Origin: Candidatus Bodocaedibacter vickermanii
GTDB taxonomy: Bacteria > Pseudomonadota > Alphaproteobacteria > UBA6184
Assembly: GCF_014896945.1 (NCBI RefSeq)
Contig: NZ_CP054719.1
Coordinates: 357,153 to 421,152, forward strand
Length of the DNA: 64,000 nucleotides
Direction: 5' to 3'
This document shows positions 27,103-36,013 of the stretch, piece by piece (the stretch's first letter is position 1; the number at the start of each line of letters is the position of its first letter). The position numbers were made by a program, and so were the translations under genes. The notes under the pieces are model-generated. The model did no database searches and was not told the DNA's origin. It was given only the letters and a program-made list of their open reading frames with translations.

Positions 27103-28178
27103 TAGGTTGTAATCTTCTTACCATAATAATCATATTCTTCGGGACGTTTAACCAACTTATTATTTTCATACATGGAAATCTTACGAACATTTCCAGTTTC
27201 GAAATATTCAATACACGGACCCGTTTTAAGATTTTTTAAGAAATTTTCCTCCATATATTTCTTACCACTGGGGTAATACGTATAGGATGGCCCTTCCATC
27301 AAGTCGGCCAAATAAAATATTTCTTTTGACACTTTTTGATGTTCATTTGGATCATGAGGGGGATAAAACGCTCGCATCATGCCTTGCTTTTTTCCTTTTA
27401 CAAACGATGTTCTGCAAATCATATACCCCTGTGTATACACAACACAAATTCCATGTTGTTGATTGTTTAAAAAGTTGGTTTTCATAATGGGTTCGCCACC
27501 TTTTCCGTATTGAACCATGGGGCCATTTAAAGACCCTTCTTTGTACGTGAACTTACGAACACACACTCCATTATTATATGAACGCATTTCGCCATGCAGT
27601 TTACCGTTTTTATAATAGGCTATCTCTGAAAGCACACCGCCTAGAAACTTTTTCTGAACCCCATGCATTTTTCCATCTTCATACTCCACATACAATACCG
27701 GAACGCCTTCTGGGGTTCGAATTTGGAACACGCCATCTTTAGGCGGCTTTGCCGGAGTACACACCAGGTTCTTCATATCCAAAGACCCGGTCTTATTAAA
27801 TGATGCACCACAACTTCTAGCCTTACGTCGTGCTTTAATTTCGTCAATAATCTCCCTAGCTTCTGCAGGAAATTTTACCTCTGGTTTTTTCAATTTTGAT
27901 TGAAAACACTCTAAGGTTGACGGCTTCACCATCGTTGGTTTTGGAGCATTGGGATCTAACGGACGGCGCAAATCAATCCCTGGAAACAATTGCAGAAATA
28001 AGTCTTTCGCAGGGGGAAAACGTCGTTTGCGTTTACCCGTGTCAGCATCGCTATTTACGTCTGTATTAGCCGGAGCCTCACTAGGGGCTGCTTTGGTTCC
28101 TATTAATAATTCTTTGATAGACGCTTGAGCCATTCCAGAAACAGAGACTCTTTTGATTGTGTCTTTTATATCCATCAT
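27102..28178 (-). CDS. MORN-repeat protein encoded with split VgrG
   Basis: The 358-aa product has a Pro/Lys-rich N-terminal third, including a basic patch GKRKRRFPPAK near residues 49-59, and then at least six MORN_2-type repeats from about residue 175 on (YYKNGKLHGEMRSYNNGV, YKEGSLNGPMVQYGKGGE, YYPSGKKYMEENFLKNLKTG). MORN_2 repeats occur in YwqK-like proteins, often near secreted toxins, where they may neutralise or bind partners. The gene starts 9 bases after vgrG-C, so it is probably a cargo, adaptor or immunity-type partner of the spike. No signal peptide. Function is inference from position. Confidence 0.72.
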   Translation of the reverse strand: MMDIKDTIKRVSVSGMAQASIKELLIGTKAAPSEAPANTDVNSDADTGKRKRRFPPAKDLFLQLFPGIDLRRPLDPNAPKPTMVKPSTLECFQSKLKKPEVKFPAEAREIIDEIKARRKARSCGASFNKTGSLDMKNLVCTPAKPPKDGVFQIRTPEGVPVLYVEYEDGKMHGVQKKFLGGVLSEIAYYKNGKLHGEMRSYNNGVCVRKFTYKEGSLNGPMVQYGKGGEPIMKTNFLNNQQHGICVVYTQGYMICRTSFVKGKKQGMMRAFYPPHDPNEHQKVSKEIFYLADLMEGPSYTYYPSGKKYMEENFLKNLKTGPCIEYFETGNVRKISMYENNKLVKRPEEYDYYGKKITT

Positions 28179-28187
28179 TCCCTCTGA

Positions 28188-29732
28188 TTATGAAATCATT
28201 GCCATAGAAGCTTCTGTAGAACCAATTCCTGCAGCAGCGGTATTTGCAATTCCAGCAGCCTCCATTGAAACTGCACCTGCTGCACCTGTATTTGCAGCAC
28301 CGCCAGCTTCTACTCCGGCAGCGCCACCAGCGCCCATGCCTACTTCACCCCCCGCATCCATATTGGCTTCTCCCCCTGCTTCGATATTCACGCCTCCCCC
28401 TGCTGCAAGTTCAAATTCTGCAGCAACCTCTATGCTCATGGCACCTTCTACGGAAATATTAAGCTCACCCGTCACATTCAGTTCATACATTCCTTCAACG
28501 GTATGTATAAAATCACCTGCATTTTCATGTTCTTCTGCACCTTCGACAGCAATTGTTCTATCTCCACCAACCTCTATCCCCATGCCTCCTTCAACAGAAA
28601 ATACCATGGATCCTTCGCCAACTGAAAAATCCATTACGCCTGAATCAATAGAAATCTCATAGGTTCCTGCTGTAATATTGGTCGATACTGTTCCTAATGT
28701 TACAGTTGTTGAATCCGTAATATATCCACATCCTGAATTAAATGAGGTGGAACGATTCCCTTTTTCAATGGTTAGCTGAACGCCACCAGAACTTAACGTA
28801 CAACTATCGTCACCTTGGTTAATGGTTGTGGTTCTTGATTGCTCTATTGTAACCCCTTGATTGCCACCAATTTGCAATGTCTCGTCTGACGTAATATTTA
28901 CAGTGTTTGTTTGTGCGATGGAAATTTGCTGAACGCCTTGAATCGTCGTTCCCACATCACCTGCAACCTGGGTTGTAAAATTTCCACTAATTTGAACGTT
29001 TTTATCTTTCGTTACACTTTGTGTTAAGTTACCCCCTATTGTTTCCGCTCGATCACCATCTATAGCCACAGTTTCATTCAGAACTACATGAATTGTTTGG
29101 TTTTGTAGTACTTCAAGATTACGATCAGCCTTGACAGTGTGATCTTCTTGTTGCTCTACTAATATCGATCTATTTCGATGCACATGTGTCATTTCATCGT
29201 GGTCAACCACTGTACGCATGTCTTTTTGCGCATGCATATAAATTTCTTCAGACCCTACAACGTCATTAAATCGCCACTCGTTATGTCCAACTCCACCATT
29301 TTGTGTCTGCGACAGGTATCCCGTGTAATAGGGATTCATTTCCCCTGCCGGTGATTCATCCTGCGTATCATGGGATGCACACGTAATAAACGGTAAATGA
29401 TGATCACTGTTATATACAGATCCCGTAATAATAGGACGATCAGGATCTCCATCAATAAAGCTAACAACGACTTCTTGCCCAACGCGTGGTATAAAATAAC
29501 TGCCCCATCCATGTCCAGCCATCAATTGAGCCACACGTATCCAACAACTTGTACGTTCATGTAACGAATGAGTTTGTGAATGAGTTGCCTGATGCTTATT
29601 TGTATGATGTTGTGTATGGTGCGTTATTCGTTTAGACGCATGATAATGCTCTTCGGCTGCATCCGATTCATCAGCCTGGCTATCTGAAATATTATCTGTA
29701 TCCATCTCAGCAAGATCATTATCTCGTTTCAT
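28188..29732 (-). CDS. vgrG-C: VgrG C-terminal part (gp5-like OB-fold half and beta-helix)
   Basis: The 514-aa protein begins with an acidic, His-rich linker (residues 1-60). It enters the VgrG sequence in mid OB-fold with SCWIRVAQLMAGHGWGSYF and GQEVVVSFIDGDPDRPIITG (about 61-105). DVVGSEEIYMHAQKDMRT then marks the start of the gp5 needle, and a long beta-helical region of short repeats follows to an Ala/Gly-rich tail (GGEANMDAGGEVGMGAGG). The N-terminal half of the same fold is in the gene at 33248-34681, with a 3.5-kb gene between. AAAGG precedes the start. It should form the trimeric needle of a type VI secretion spike if it assembles with the other half. Confidence 0.88.
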   Translation of the reverse strand: MKRDNDLAEMDTDNISDSQADESDAAEEHYHASKRITHHTQHHTNKHQATHSQTHSLHERTSCWIRVAQLMAGHGWGSYFIPRVGQEVVVSFIDGDPDRPIITGSVYNSDHHLPFITCASHDTQDESPAGEMNPYYTGYLSQTQNGGVGHNEWRFNDVVGSEEIYMHAQKDMRTVVDHDEMTHVHRNRSILVEQQEDHTVKADRNLEVLQNQTIHVVLNETVAIDGDRAETIGGNLTQSVTKDKNVQISGNFTTQVAGDVGTTIQGVQQISIAQTNTVNITSDETLQIGGNQGVTIEQSRTTTINQGDDSCTLSSGGVQLTIEKGNRSTSFNSGCGYITDSTTVTLGTVSTNITAGTYEISIDSGVMDFSVGEGSMVFSVEGGMGIEVGGDRTIAVEGAEEHENAGDFIHTVEGMYELNVTGELNISVEGAMSIEVAAEFELAAGGGVNIEAGGEANMDAGGEVGMGAGGAAGVEAGGAANTGAAGAVSMEAAGIANTAAAGIGSTEASMAMIS

Positions 29733-29755
29733 GTATCAACCTTTCACTCATATGT

Positions 29756-32700
29756 CTACGCATCGCCATACATCCCAGCATTTGCGAATTCTGCTGGCGT
29801 ACTTTCCGTCCCATCATTAGTCCCTGATCCATCATCAACACTTTCTACTGGTGCATTGGATGTGGAATCGGGACTATCCGATCCATCTGAATTACCACTC
29901 GTATCATCTGTGCTATCATCGCTTCCACCCCCACTTAATTGCGCAGCCATGCCCGTCATTATTCCCATTGCGTCTTCAGGAGACTTCGCACTTGCAAGGG
30001 CACTAATTCCAGCTTGTCCCGCACTAATTAGTCCATTCGCTTGATTGATTACAGCATCGGGATGTTGCGCTAAATCGTTCACACCGGCCAATACATTCTC
30101 CGCTTCTGTTACATCATCCATTGGATTTGAACACAGGTTGATCATCTTGGAATAGTTAGCCTTAGCCCCTTTCAATCCTTTGATTTTAGACGAAGCCTTT
30201 TTTGCTTTACTCCCTGCTGCCTCAACTTTAGATAGTTCCCCTTCAGCTTTTGAAAGTTTACCCGCGGCACCCTTTATCGATTTAGCTTCTTTTTCAGCTT
30301 TTGAAAGTTTACCCGATGCGCCTTTTATCGATTTAGCTTCTCCTTCAACTTTTGAAACTTTACCTGCAGCGCCTTTTATTGATTTGGCTTCTCCTTCAAC
30401 TTTTGAAAGTTTACCTGATGCGCCTTTTATTGATTTAGCTGCCCCCTCAGCTTCAGAAGCTTCTTCTTGTACATCTGCCTCCCCCCCTCCGGAAAATAAT
30501 CCAGATAACATTCCAGTGACTTGACTGACTGGATCTCTACCATCTCCAGACGCCGTTGCATCTTGATCATCGGATGAATCTTGATCTCCTGCATCAGTCG
30601 CCCCCCCCGTTGAACCTGCATCAGTTGAACCTGCATCAGCCGTACTCACCACTGTATCTGGAAATTGGTTTGCGGGTAATGACATTTCAATATCAGGGGT
30701 TTCAGTCTCCCCATCATCCCCTGCTGTATTGATTAATACATTTGAACCCAACTGAGGTGTTGCCACAGAACCCGCACCATCATCATCCGCTGTTGGGTTG
30801 CTATGCTTCTTTTTTTTATGAGGATGATTATCTTCTGTTTCATCGTCACTATCATTATCACTATCGGAATTTAGTTCTTTGTCCCCTGCATCATCGTCTT
30901 CAACTGCACTGCCAGTATCATCGGTAGCGTCATCATCAGCTGTACTTGAATCTGATCCGTCACCAGTATCAGCAGCTTGTGAATTCACGGTTTTCTTATA
31001 TCGGGTCGATACGTCTTTTAAACTATAATAATTCTGTTCTATTTCATCTGGGGTTAACCCCGCCACTTCAGCCCCTTCCTCAGAAGCCTCATCCACAAAG
31101 GCTCCTTCGCAGGCTGCTGGATCTTGTTGGAATGATCTAATTCGATTCAAACATTTCACCACCTTTTTTGCAGCATGTGCTTTTTTCTTGTGCAATGGCG
31201 CATCATCAGAAGGTGTATCATCATCGCCGCCACTGCCACCATCGTCACTATTGCTATTGCCCCCAGCAGCTGCAATTGCGTTCAACGAATCACACGCTAA
31301 CTGCAAATCATTTGGAGCCTCATTGTTGCTATAAGGTTTTGGATATGAACGTTTCTTTTTCTTACGCTTAGGTGTAAGACCATCCGCATCACTGGGATTA
31401 TCAAGATCTAAATCTTGTGCTTCATTCAATTTAGGATACGCAGGGGATTCACCATCTCCATCATCCGTCGAACCATCACCTGAAGAGTCATCGCCTGCAG
31501 AATCACCTCCGGATGAATTTCCAACAGCTGAATCAGCAGCCGCTTTGCCATCATCTTCTCCAGAACTATCGTCCGAAGAACTATCGTCCGAACCTGCCGC
31601 TGTAGAATTCCCACTTGAACCACCAGAGCTACTATCCCCGCCATCATCATCTGCATTTGATGTTGAGGGTACATAGGGTGCCTTATGTTTACGGTGAGGA
31701 TGTTCAGCTGCATGATGCTCCATAATTTCTTGCACATCAGCTGGATCCATTCCATCAAACGGATCTTTACCATACTGCTGTCCAATATCAATCATCCCAC
31801 GAATTGCTTTATTGTGATTGGCTCTTATGTCGTTTAATTTTTTGGGATCAGCACTAATATCCTGTGGGTCAGCGTCATCTTTTGGTTCGACACTACGCCC
31901 ATACCGTTTTAAACTATGCTTTATTTTTTCTGGATCTCCCGAACGTGCCGCAGCCAACCTTTCCGGATCTTTATATAATTTGTGTGGCTCTTCTAAGGTG
32001 CGTCTAACCCCTCTGAGGGTTTCTTTTTTAATCTTAGCTTCTTTACCTTTTTCGGCAAGCGCATCTAAGTCTGCTATTAAGCTAGGTGCTTTTTTATCAA
32101 ACGTAGTATCTGCCGAGCCATCTTGCACATCAGCCTCTTCTGCATCTGATGATGAGTCTCCATTGGCTCCATTCGCCTGAGAATCCTGAGCACCCTGCGC
32201 CCCATCTCTTGCTCCTGCTTTTGCCCCAGCAGTTGAACCACCACCCTGTTGCCCACCGTCGGCATTCGATGATGCATCCCCATCGGCTCCATTCGCCTGA
32301 GCATCCTGAGAATCCTGTGTCCCATTCCTGGTTCCTGCCTTTGCACCAGCAGTTGAACCACCACCCGACTGTCCACTAGCCGCATTCGATGATGAGTCTC
32401 CACCAGCTCCACCCGCCTGTGCACCCTGGGCACCCTGTGTCCCATTCCTGGTTCCTGCCTTTGCACCAGCAGCTGAACCACCACCCGACTGTCTACTACC
32501 GTCGGCATCTGATGATGCATCCCCATCGGCTCCATTCGCCTGAGCATCCTGGGCTCCATTCCTTGCTCCTGATTTTGAACCCGCAGCTGAACCACCACCC
32601 GACTGTCTACTACCGTCGGCATCTGATGATGCATCCCCATCGGCTCCATTCGCCTGAGCATCCTGGGCTCCATTCCTTGCTCCTGATTTTGAACCCGCAG

Positions 32701-33244
32701 TCGAACCACCCCTCTGTTGTCCACCGTCGGCATTCGATGATGCATCTCCATCAGCTCCATCCGCCTGGGCACTCTGAGCATCCTGTGTCCCATTCCTGGT
32801 TCCTGCCTTTGCACCAGCAGTTGAACCACCACCCGACTGTCCACTAGCCGCATTCGATGATGAGTCTCCACCAGCTCCACCCGCCTGTGCACCCTGAGCA
32901 TCCTGCGTCCCATCCCTAGCTCCTGCCTTTGCACCAGCAGCGAGACCTCCATCTTGTTTTCCATCAGCGTTTCCCCCCGCAACCGATGGAGCTGGAACAG
33001 ACTTTGCTTTTCCTGCTCCCTTTACGGCAGGAAACCATTCCGCAGTGTGATCAGGATCATCGACTGCAGATTCTTCAGCATGAGCTTCATGATCCCCATT
33101 ATCCTCATCATATGGATCATATTTTTCTAAAATATCCCCTTTAAATCTCTCCGGATACAGTGATTTTTTTTGGCCATTTTCCTCAATGGTTTCTACTTCT
33201 TTTTCAAGAAAATTTTCAATGGTCTTGAATACACCCTCTGCCAT
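29756..33244 (-). CDS. Giant Asp/Ser/Gly-rich repeat protein inserted between the VgrG halves
   Basis: The protein has 1162 aa and no signal peptide. Residues 1-60 form a charged helix-rich head. About 98-370 hold seven degenerate repeats of 37-41 residues (core GGSTAGAKAGTRNGTQDAQ then GADGDASSNADGG). Three more ordered Lys/Glu-rich segments alternate with Ser/Asp-rich, probably disordered linkers. Near 940-1025 there are four copies of EGEAKSIKGASGKLSKV. Basic clusters TPKRKKKKRSYPKP, PHKKKKHS and PHRKHKAPY resemble nuclear localisation signals. It starts 3 bases after vgrG-N (GGGAG in the overlap zone) and ends 23 bases before vgrG-C. No family is recognised. It may be a secreted effector or a spike linker; this is inference. 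Confidence 0.85.
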   Translation of the reverse strand: MAEGVFKTIENFLEKEVETIEENGQKKSLYPERFKGDILEKYDPYDEDNGDHEAHAEESAVDDPDHTAEWFPAVKGAGKAKSVPAPSVAGGNADGKQDGGLAAGAKAGARDGTQDAQGAQAGGAGGDSSSNAASGQSGGGSTAGAKAGTRNGTQDAQSAQADGADGDASSNADGGQQRGGSTAGSKSGARNGAQDAQANGADGDASSDADGSRQSGGGSAAGSKSGARNGAQDAQANGADGDASSDADGSRQSGGGSAAGAKAGTRNGTQGAQGAQAGGAGGDSSSNAASGQSGGGSTAGAKAGTRNGTQDSQDAQANGADGDASSNADGGQQGGGSTAGAKAGARDGAQGAQDSQANGANGDSSSDAEEADVQDGSADTTFDKKAPSLIADLDALAEKGKEAKIKKETLRGVRRTLEEPHKLYKDPERLAAARSGDPEKIKHSLKRYGRSVEPKDDADPQDISADPKKLNDIRANHNKAIRGMIDIGQQYGKDPFDGMDPADVQEIMEHHAAEHPHRKHKAPYVPSTSNADDDGGDSSSGGSSGNSTAAGSDDSSSDDSSGEDDGKAAADSAVGNSSGGDSAGDDSSGDGSTDDGDGESPAYPKLNEAQDLDLDNPSDADGLTPKRKKKKRSYPKPYSNNEAPNDLQLACDSLNAIAAAGGNSNSDDGGSGGDDDTPSDDAPLHKKKAHAAKKVVKCLNRIRSFQQDPAACEGAFVDEASEEGAEVAGLTPDEIEQNYYSLKDVSTRYKKTVNSQAADTGDGSDSSTADDDATDDTGSAVEDDDAGDKELNSDSDNDSDDETEDNHPHKKKKHSNPTADDDGAGSVATPQLGSNVLINTAGDDGETETPDIEMSLPANQFPDTVVSTADAGSTDAGSTGGATDAGDQDSSDDQDATASGDGRDPVSQVTGMLSGLFSGGGEADVQEEASEAEGAAKSIKGASGKLSKVEGEAKSIKGAAGKVSKVEGEAKSIKGASGKLSKAEKEAKSIKGAAGKLSKAEGELSKVEAAGSKAKKASSKIKGLKGAKANYSKMINLCSNPMDDVTEAENVLAGVNDLAQHPDAVINQANGLISAGQAGISALASAKSPEDAMGIMTGMAAQLSGGGSDDSTDDTSGNSDGSDSPDSTSNAPVESVDDGSGTNDGTESTPAEFANAGMYGDA
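32119..32950 (-). repeat. Seven tandem 111-123-bp coding repeats
   Basis: The DNA encoding residues about 98-375 of the giant protein is a tandem array of seven units. Units three and four are almost identical at DNA level, and others differ mainly at third positions, which suggests recent expansion by slippage or recombination. Open frames on the opposite strand here are by-products of the array. Confidence 0.85.
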
Positions 33245-33247
33245 ATC

Positions 33248-34681
33248 TTATTCTCCCTCAAGCATCATGGCGGGCTCATTGTGTAGATCTTCAACGTTAT
33301 CATCTCTATCCATAGAGTGCTTATGTTTCTTGTGATGATTCTGGCGAACAACCACATCCTCATCTTCGTCTAATGAAACGTTATGTCTTTGTTTTTTATG
33401 ATGGTGTTTTTTGTGCATATCTTCTGCACTGTTTAGAATTATGGGCGTTTTATACCCGCGATGATTCCAATGAAATTGAACCTTAACGCGACCTTGTTCA
33501 TCTGTCCATACCTCTTCCCCATGGGGCGCAACCACTATTGCCGTTTGAGTCCCATGAATTTTAGGCTTTGGAGTTTTAAGTTCAGGTCGATAATGCGACG
33601 TACTTAGAAATGCTGTAAACGTATTCGTATACACAAGATCATCGTCTTTTACAAATCTTGGATCTTTAATCGAATGTGTCACCGTTTCAAGCGTAAATAC
33701 TTTCTCATCAAACTTTGGATTTTGATGCCCTGACAACGTGAACTTAAACCCAGGACTAAAAAACGGGGCTGCCGACATTCCCGCAAGCGTTATAATATCT
33801 GACTCATCTTTCTCAACTAAATGCTTTACTTTTGTATGCCCATCACTCAAGTGACTAAATCCGCTTGGATAATTATACATCGCGCCACTATCACCAACGG
33901 AATGTGTGTGCGATGCCATCTCTAATGACGCAGTATGATAATTATAATCCATCAGTACTTGATGTTCTGATTGCATGTGCGAAGAAATCTCATAGGTCAG
34001 AATTTTATTTAATTCATTCCCTCTAAAATCAGTGTCTCTAATTTCTACCGTATCAACAAAATGGCACGGCTTATGATCATGGGGAGTAAACGCCAATTTT
34101 AGCGTGTGCCGTGTTGCTTGATGATCAAAATAATAATAAAACCCTCGATCCTCTAACAATCTTGAAATGAAATCAAAATCCGACTCCCCATATTGCACAC
34201 AATATTTTCGTATCGGGTCTGAATGCTCTAACGCTGATGTTTTATGAAACTTTGGAAACGTCACATGCAAAAGCTTGTTTTCCGTTAATAACTGTTCAAC
34301 AATATCTAACGTGCTTTTTTCTTGAAAAATTCGATACTCCTTATTGAATCTCAAAAACCATAACTGTGGATATAACCGTGCTTCATATAACGAAATCGAA
34401 TCCCCTTCAGGGGTGGAACTTAACGCCAACTGTTTAAATACACCAATGATCCCATGGAAATATCGATTATGATGACCAAAATTTAACATTAAGCATCCAG
34501 ACTTTTTGATAAAAGCGCGTGGAATTAAATTTAAATGCTTGGATGATAATGTTAATTTAATTTCATAAAACGTAGATAAAGCTTCTGTCACGTCAGCAGA
34601 CACTACCTCAAACTGAGGTTCTGAGGCATCTGGATCATCTAAAAAGCAATCAAACCGGGTGAACAGCTTTTCCTTTAACAT
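33248..34681 (-). CDS. vgrG-N: VgrG N-terminal part (gp27-like domain and first half of OB-fold)
   Basis: The 477-aa protein matches the gp27-like head of VgrG/TssI, e.g. IRKYCVQYGESDFDFISRLL followed by EDRGFYYYF (about residues 160-188). The start of the OB-fold is also present: HGTQTAIVVAPHGEEVWTDE then QGRVKVQFHWNHRG near 372-406. Where SCWIRV should follow, the chain turns into a His/Lys/Asp-rich tail (HKKHHHKKQRH, VVVRQNHHKKHKHS) and stops. The missing half is encoded by the gene at 28188-29732. AAAGGA lies 8 bases before the ATG. First gene of the operon, divergent from a TetR-like gene. Confidence 0.9.
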   Translation of the reverse strand: MLKEKLFTRFDCFLDDPDASEPQFEVVSADVTEALSTFYEIKLTLSSKHLNLIPRAFIKKSGCLMLNFGHHNRYFHGIIGVFKQLALSSTPEGDSISLYEARLYPQLWFLRFNKEYRIFQEKSTLDIVEQLLTENKLLHVTFPKFHKTSALEHSDPIRKYCVQYGESDFDFISRLLEDRGFYYYFDHQATRHTLKLAFTPHDHKPCHFVDTVEIRDTDFRGNELNKILTYEISSHMQSEHQVLMDYNYHTASLEMASHTHSVGDSGAMYNYPSGFSHLSDGHTKVKHLVEKDESDIITLAGMSAAPFFSPGFKFTLSGHQNPKFDEKVFTLETVTHSIKDPRFVKDDDLVYTNTFTAFLSTSHYRPELKTPKPKIHGTQTAIVVAPHGEEVWTDEQGRVKVQFHWNHRGYKTPIILNSAEDMHKKHHHKKQRHNVSLDEDEDVVVRQNHHKKHKHSMDRDDNVEDLHNEPAMMLEGE

Positions 34682-34742
34682 TTTTATTATTCCTTTATTA
34701 TATAAAAGTATAAATCAACCTAACTCAGAACTAAAGAGAGAA

Positions 34743-35246
34743 ATGAACCATAATTCGTTAAAAGAAATTATTAGCTGGATTGCGACGCATGGCATTAATG
34801 CCTACTCCGCAAAAACCATTGAACGTGATTTAAATATCCAGATAGATGAATCGTTTCATAGTGCGCATTCTGTGATCTCAAAAGTATTGATGGATGCCTT
34901 AAACGCCGCTCAGATTACGACAAATATTAAATCGCCTGCATCCACCGATGATTTCTTTGATTTGATGTTAACTTTTTTGGAAAACCTTTCAGATTATAAA
35001 GCAGACTTTCAAACACTCTTTAATCAAAAGAATCTCAGTTTTGAAAATTTCAACTTAGTCCCAGTTGTAAATGAGCTTACTCAAACACTACTAAACTCTA
35101 AAATCGAAACATTTCTAGATAAAATCACCCACACCTTAATTATTTGCAATATTCTTTACACGTGGATAAACGATGAAACCCCTGATCTTTCATCCACATT
35201 AACAAAAATTAATCACGTTTCTCAGAGTATTTTTGTCTCTTCTTAA
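34743..35246 (+). CDS. TetR-like small regulator, divergent from vgr operon
   Basis: This is a 167-aa protein if started at ATG 34743 (AAAGAGAGAA upstream); an alternative upstream TTG would overlap the vgrG-N start region. The N-terminal 50 residues (EIISWIATHGINAYSAKTIE) follow the spacing of a TetR helix-turn-helix, but the recognition helix is atypical. The rest is helical with phenylalanine- and leucine-rich segments such as FDLMLTFLENLSDYKADF, which could be a ligand-binding/dimer domain. It may control the vgr genes from the 61-base divergent gap. Degenerate COQ9-like TetR fold is an alternative. Confidence in function is low. Confidence 0.5.
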   Translation: MNHNSLKEIISWIATHGINAYSAKTIERDLNIQIDESFHSAHSVISKVLMDALNAAQITTNIKSPASTDDFFDLMLTFLENLSDYKADFQTLFNQKNLSFENFNLVPVVNELTQTLLNSKIETFLDKITHTLIICNILYTWINDETPDLSSTLTKINHVSQSIFVSS

Positions 35247-35313
35247 CCTTTTATTCATTGTTTTTAGTTACCATTACTTCAATAATGAAATGATTAAAGA
35301 AAGGATTCAATCA

Positions 35314-35910
35314 ATGAAACTAAAAACCACACTACGACTAATGACTGTATTAATGCTGGGTGCTTCGTTCACACATACTACAGTTGACGCAGGATTTTTT
35401 GATTCGCTGAAAAAAATGGGTAAAAAAGCCCAGAAAGCTTTCCAAAAAGTAGCCCATGGTTCTATTGGAAAAATGGCGATGAAAGCGGGTGGAGCTGCAG
35501 TTGCAGCTAAAATGGGCCCTGAAGCCGGATCTATGTTCCAAGGCGCTGCCCAAAGCATGCATTTAGCTGACGAAGCTGATGCTGCCGCTGATGATGCCGA
35601 TCAAGCGGCACAACAAGCTGCTGACGATGGTGATGATGCAGCTGCTGCGGAACACAAAACAACGGCAGCAATGCACCGTGCAACTGCGAAAGCTCACCGT
35701 GCTGATCATGCTGTAAAGAAAAAAGCCTATGAAGATGCAGGCGGTGATTTTGATGCAGATTATGCAAAACACGTTGCAAGTAAAATTGAAGATGCTGTTG
35801 AAAATCAAGGTGATGATGCAGATAGCGGTAACGACGCTGATGAAGATGATTCAGACAGCGATTCATCCGATGATTCAAACGGTGATTCAGATGAGGGTGA
35901 TGACGAATAA
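35314..35910 (+). CDS. Exported Ala/Asp-rich acidic protein
   Basis: The 198-aa product, started at ATG 35314 with AAAGGA 9 bases upstream, has a signal peptide (MKLKTTLRLMTVLMLGASFT, cleavage near TVDAG). A short amphipathic basic segment follows (FFDSLKKMGKKAQKAFQKVA), then a Gly/Ala region, a long Ala/Asp heptad-like helix, and a C-terminal tail consisting almost only of Asp, Ser, Glu and Asn (DSDSDSSDDSNGDSDEGDDE). The tail composition resembles the linkers of the giant protein in the neighbouring vgr operon. A strong terminator follows. It may bind calcium or act as a secreted partner; unproven. Confidence 0.65.
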   Translation: MKLKTTLRLMTVLMLGASFTHTTVDAGFFDSLKKMGKKAQKAFQKVAHGSIGKMAMKAGGAAVAAKMGPEAGSMFQGAAQSMHLADEADAAADDADQAAQQAADDGDDAAAAEHKTTAAMHRATAKAHRADHAVKKKAYEDAGGDFDADYAKHVASKIEDAVENQGDDADSGNDADEDDSDSDSSDDSNGDSDEGDDE

Positions 35911-35926
35911 ACACCTTACTTTTAAT

Positions 35927-35957
35927 AAAAAGCTTCCTTCGGGAAGCTTTTTATTTT
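35927..35957 (+). terminator. Rho-independent terminator
   Basis: An 11-bp stem AAAAAGCTTCC/GGAAGCTTTTT with a TTCG tetraloop (35927-35952) is followed by TATTTTTG, directly after the acidic protein gene. Confidence 0.9.
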
Positions 35958-36013
35958 TGTTATCCATAATTTAGTGTATATTTTGGCAATAATGAATATC
36001 TTAAGGTAACCGC

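Noticed and set aside
28153-28662. 169-aa Pro/Ala/Ser-rich plus-strand frame opposite the VgrG needle tail
   Set aside because: It is antisense to the Ala/Gly repeat end of VgrG-C, has skewed composition and no ribosome binding site.
30700-33144. Several plus-strand open frames rich in His, Pro and Leu opposite the giant vgr-operon protein
   Set aside because: They are antisense by-products of GC-richer repetitive Asp/Ser/Gly codons, follow the repeat period, and have no ribosome binding sites or family resemblance.
28188-34681. Programmed frameshift or intein joining the VgrG halves
   Set aside because: The gap is 3.5 kb with stop codons and separate ribosome binding sites. The central protein shows no intein or HINT motifs and has no splice-site residues at its ends.
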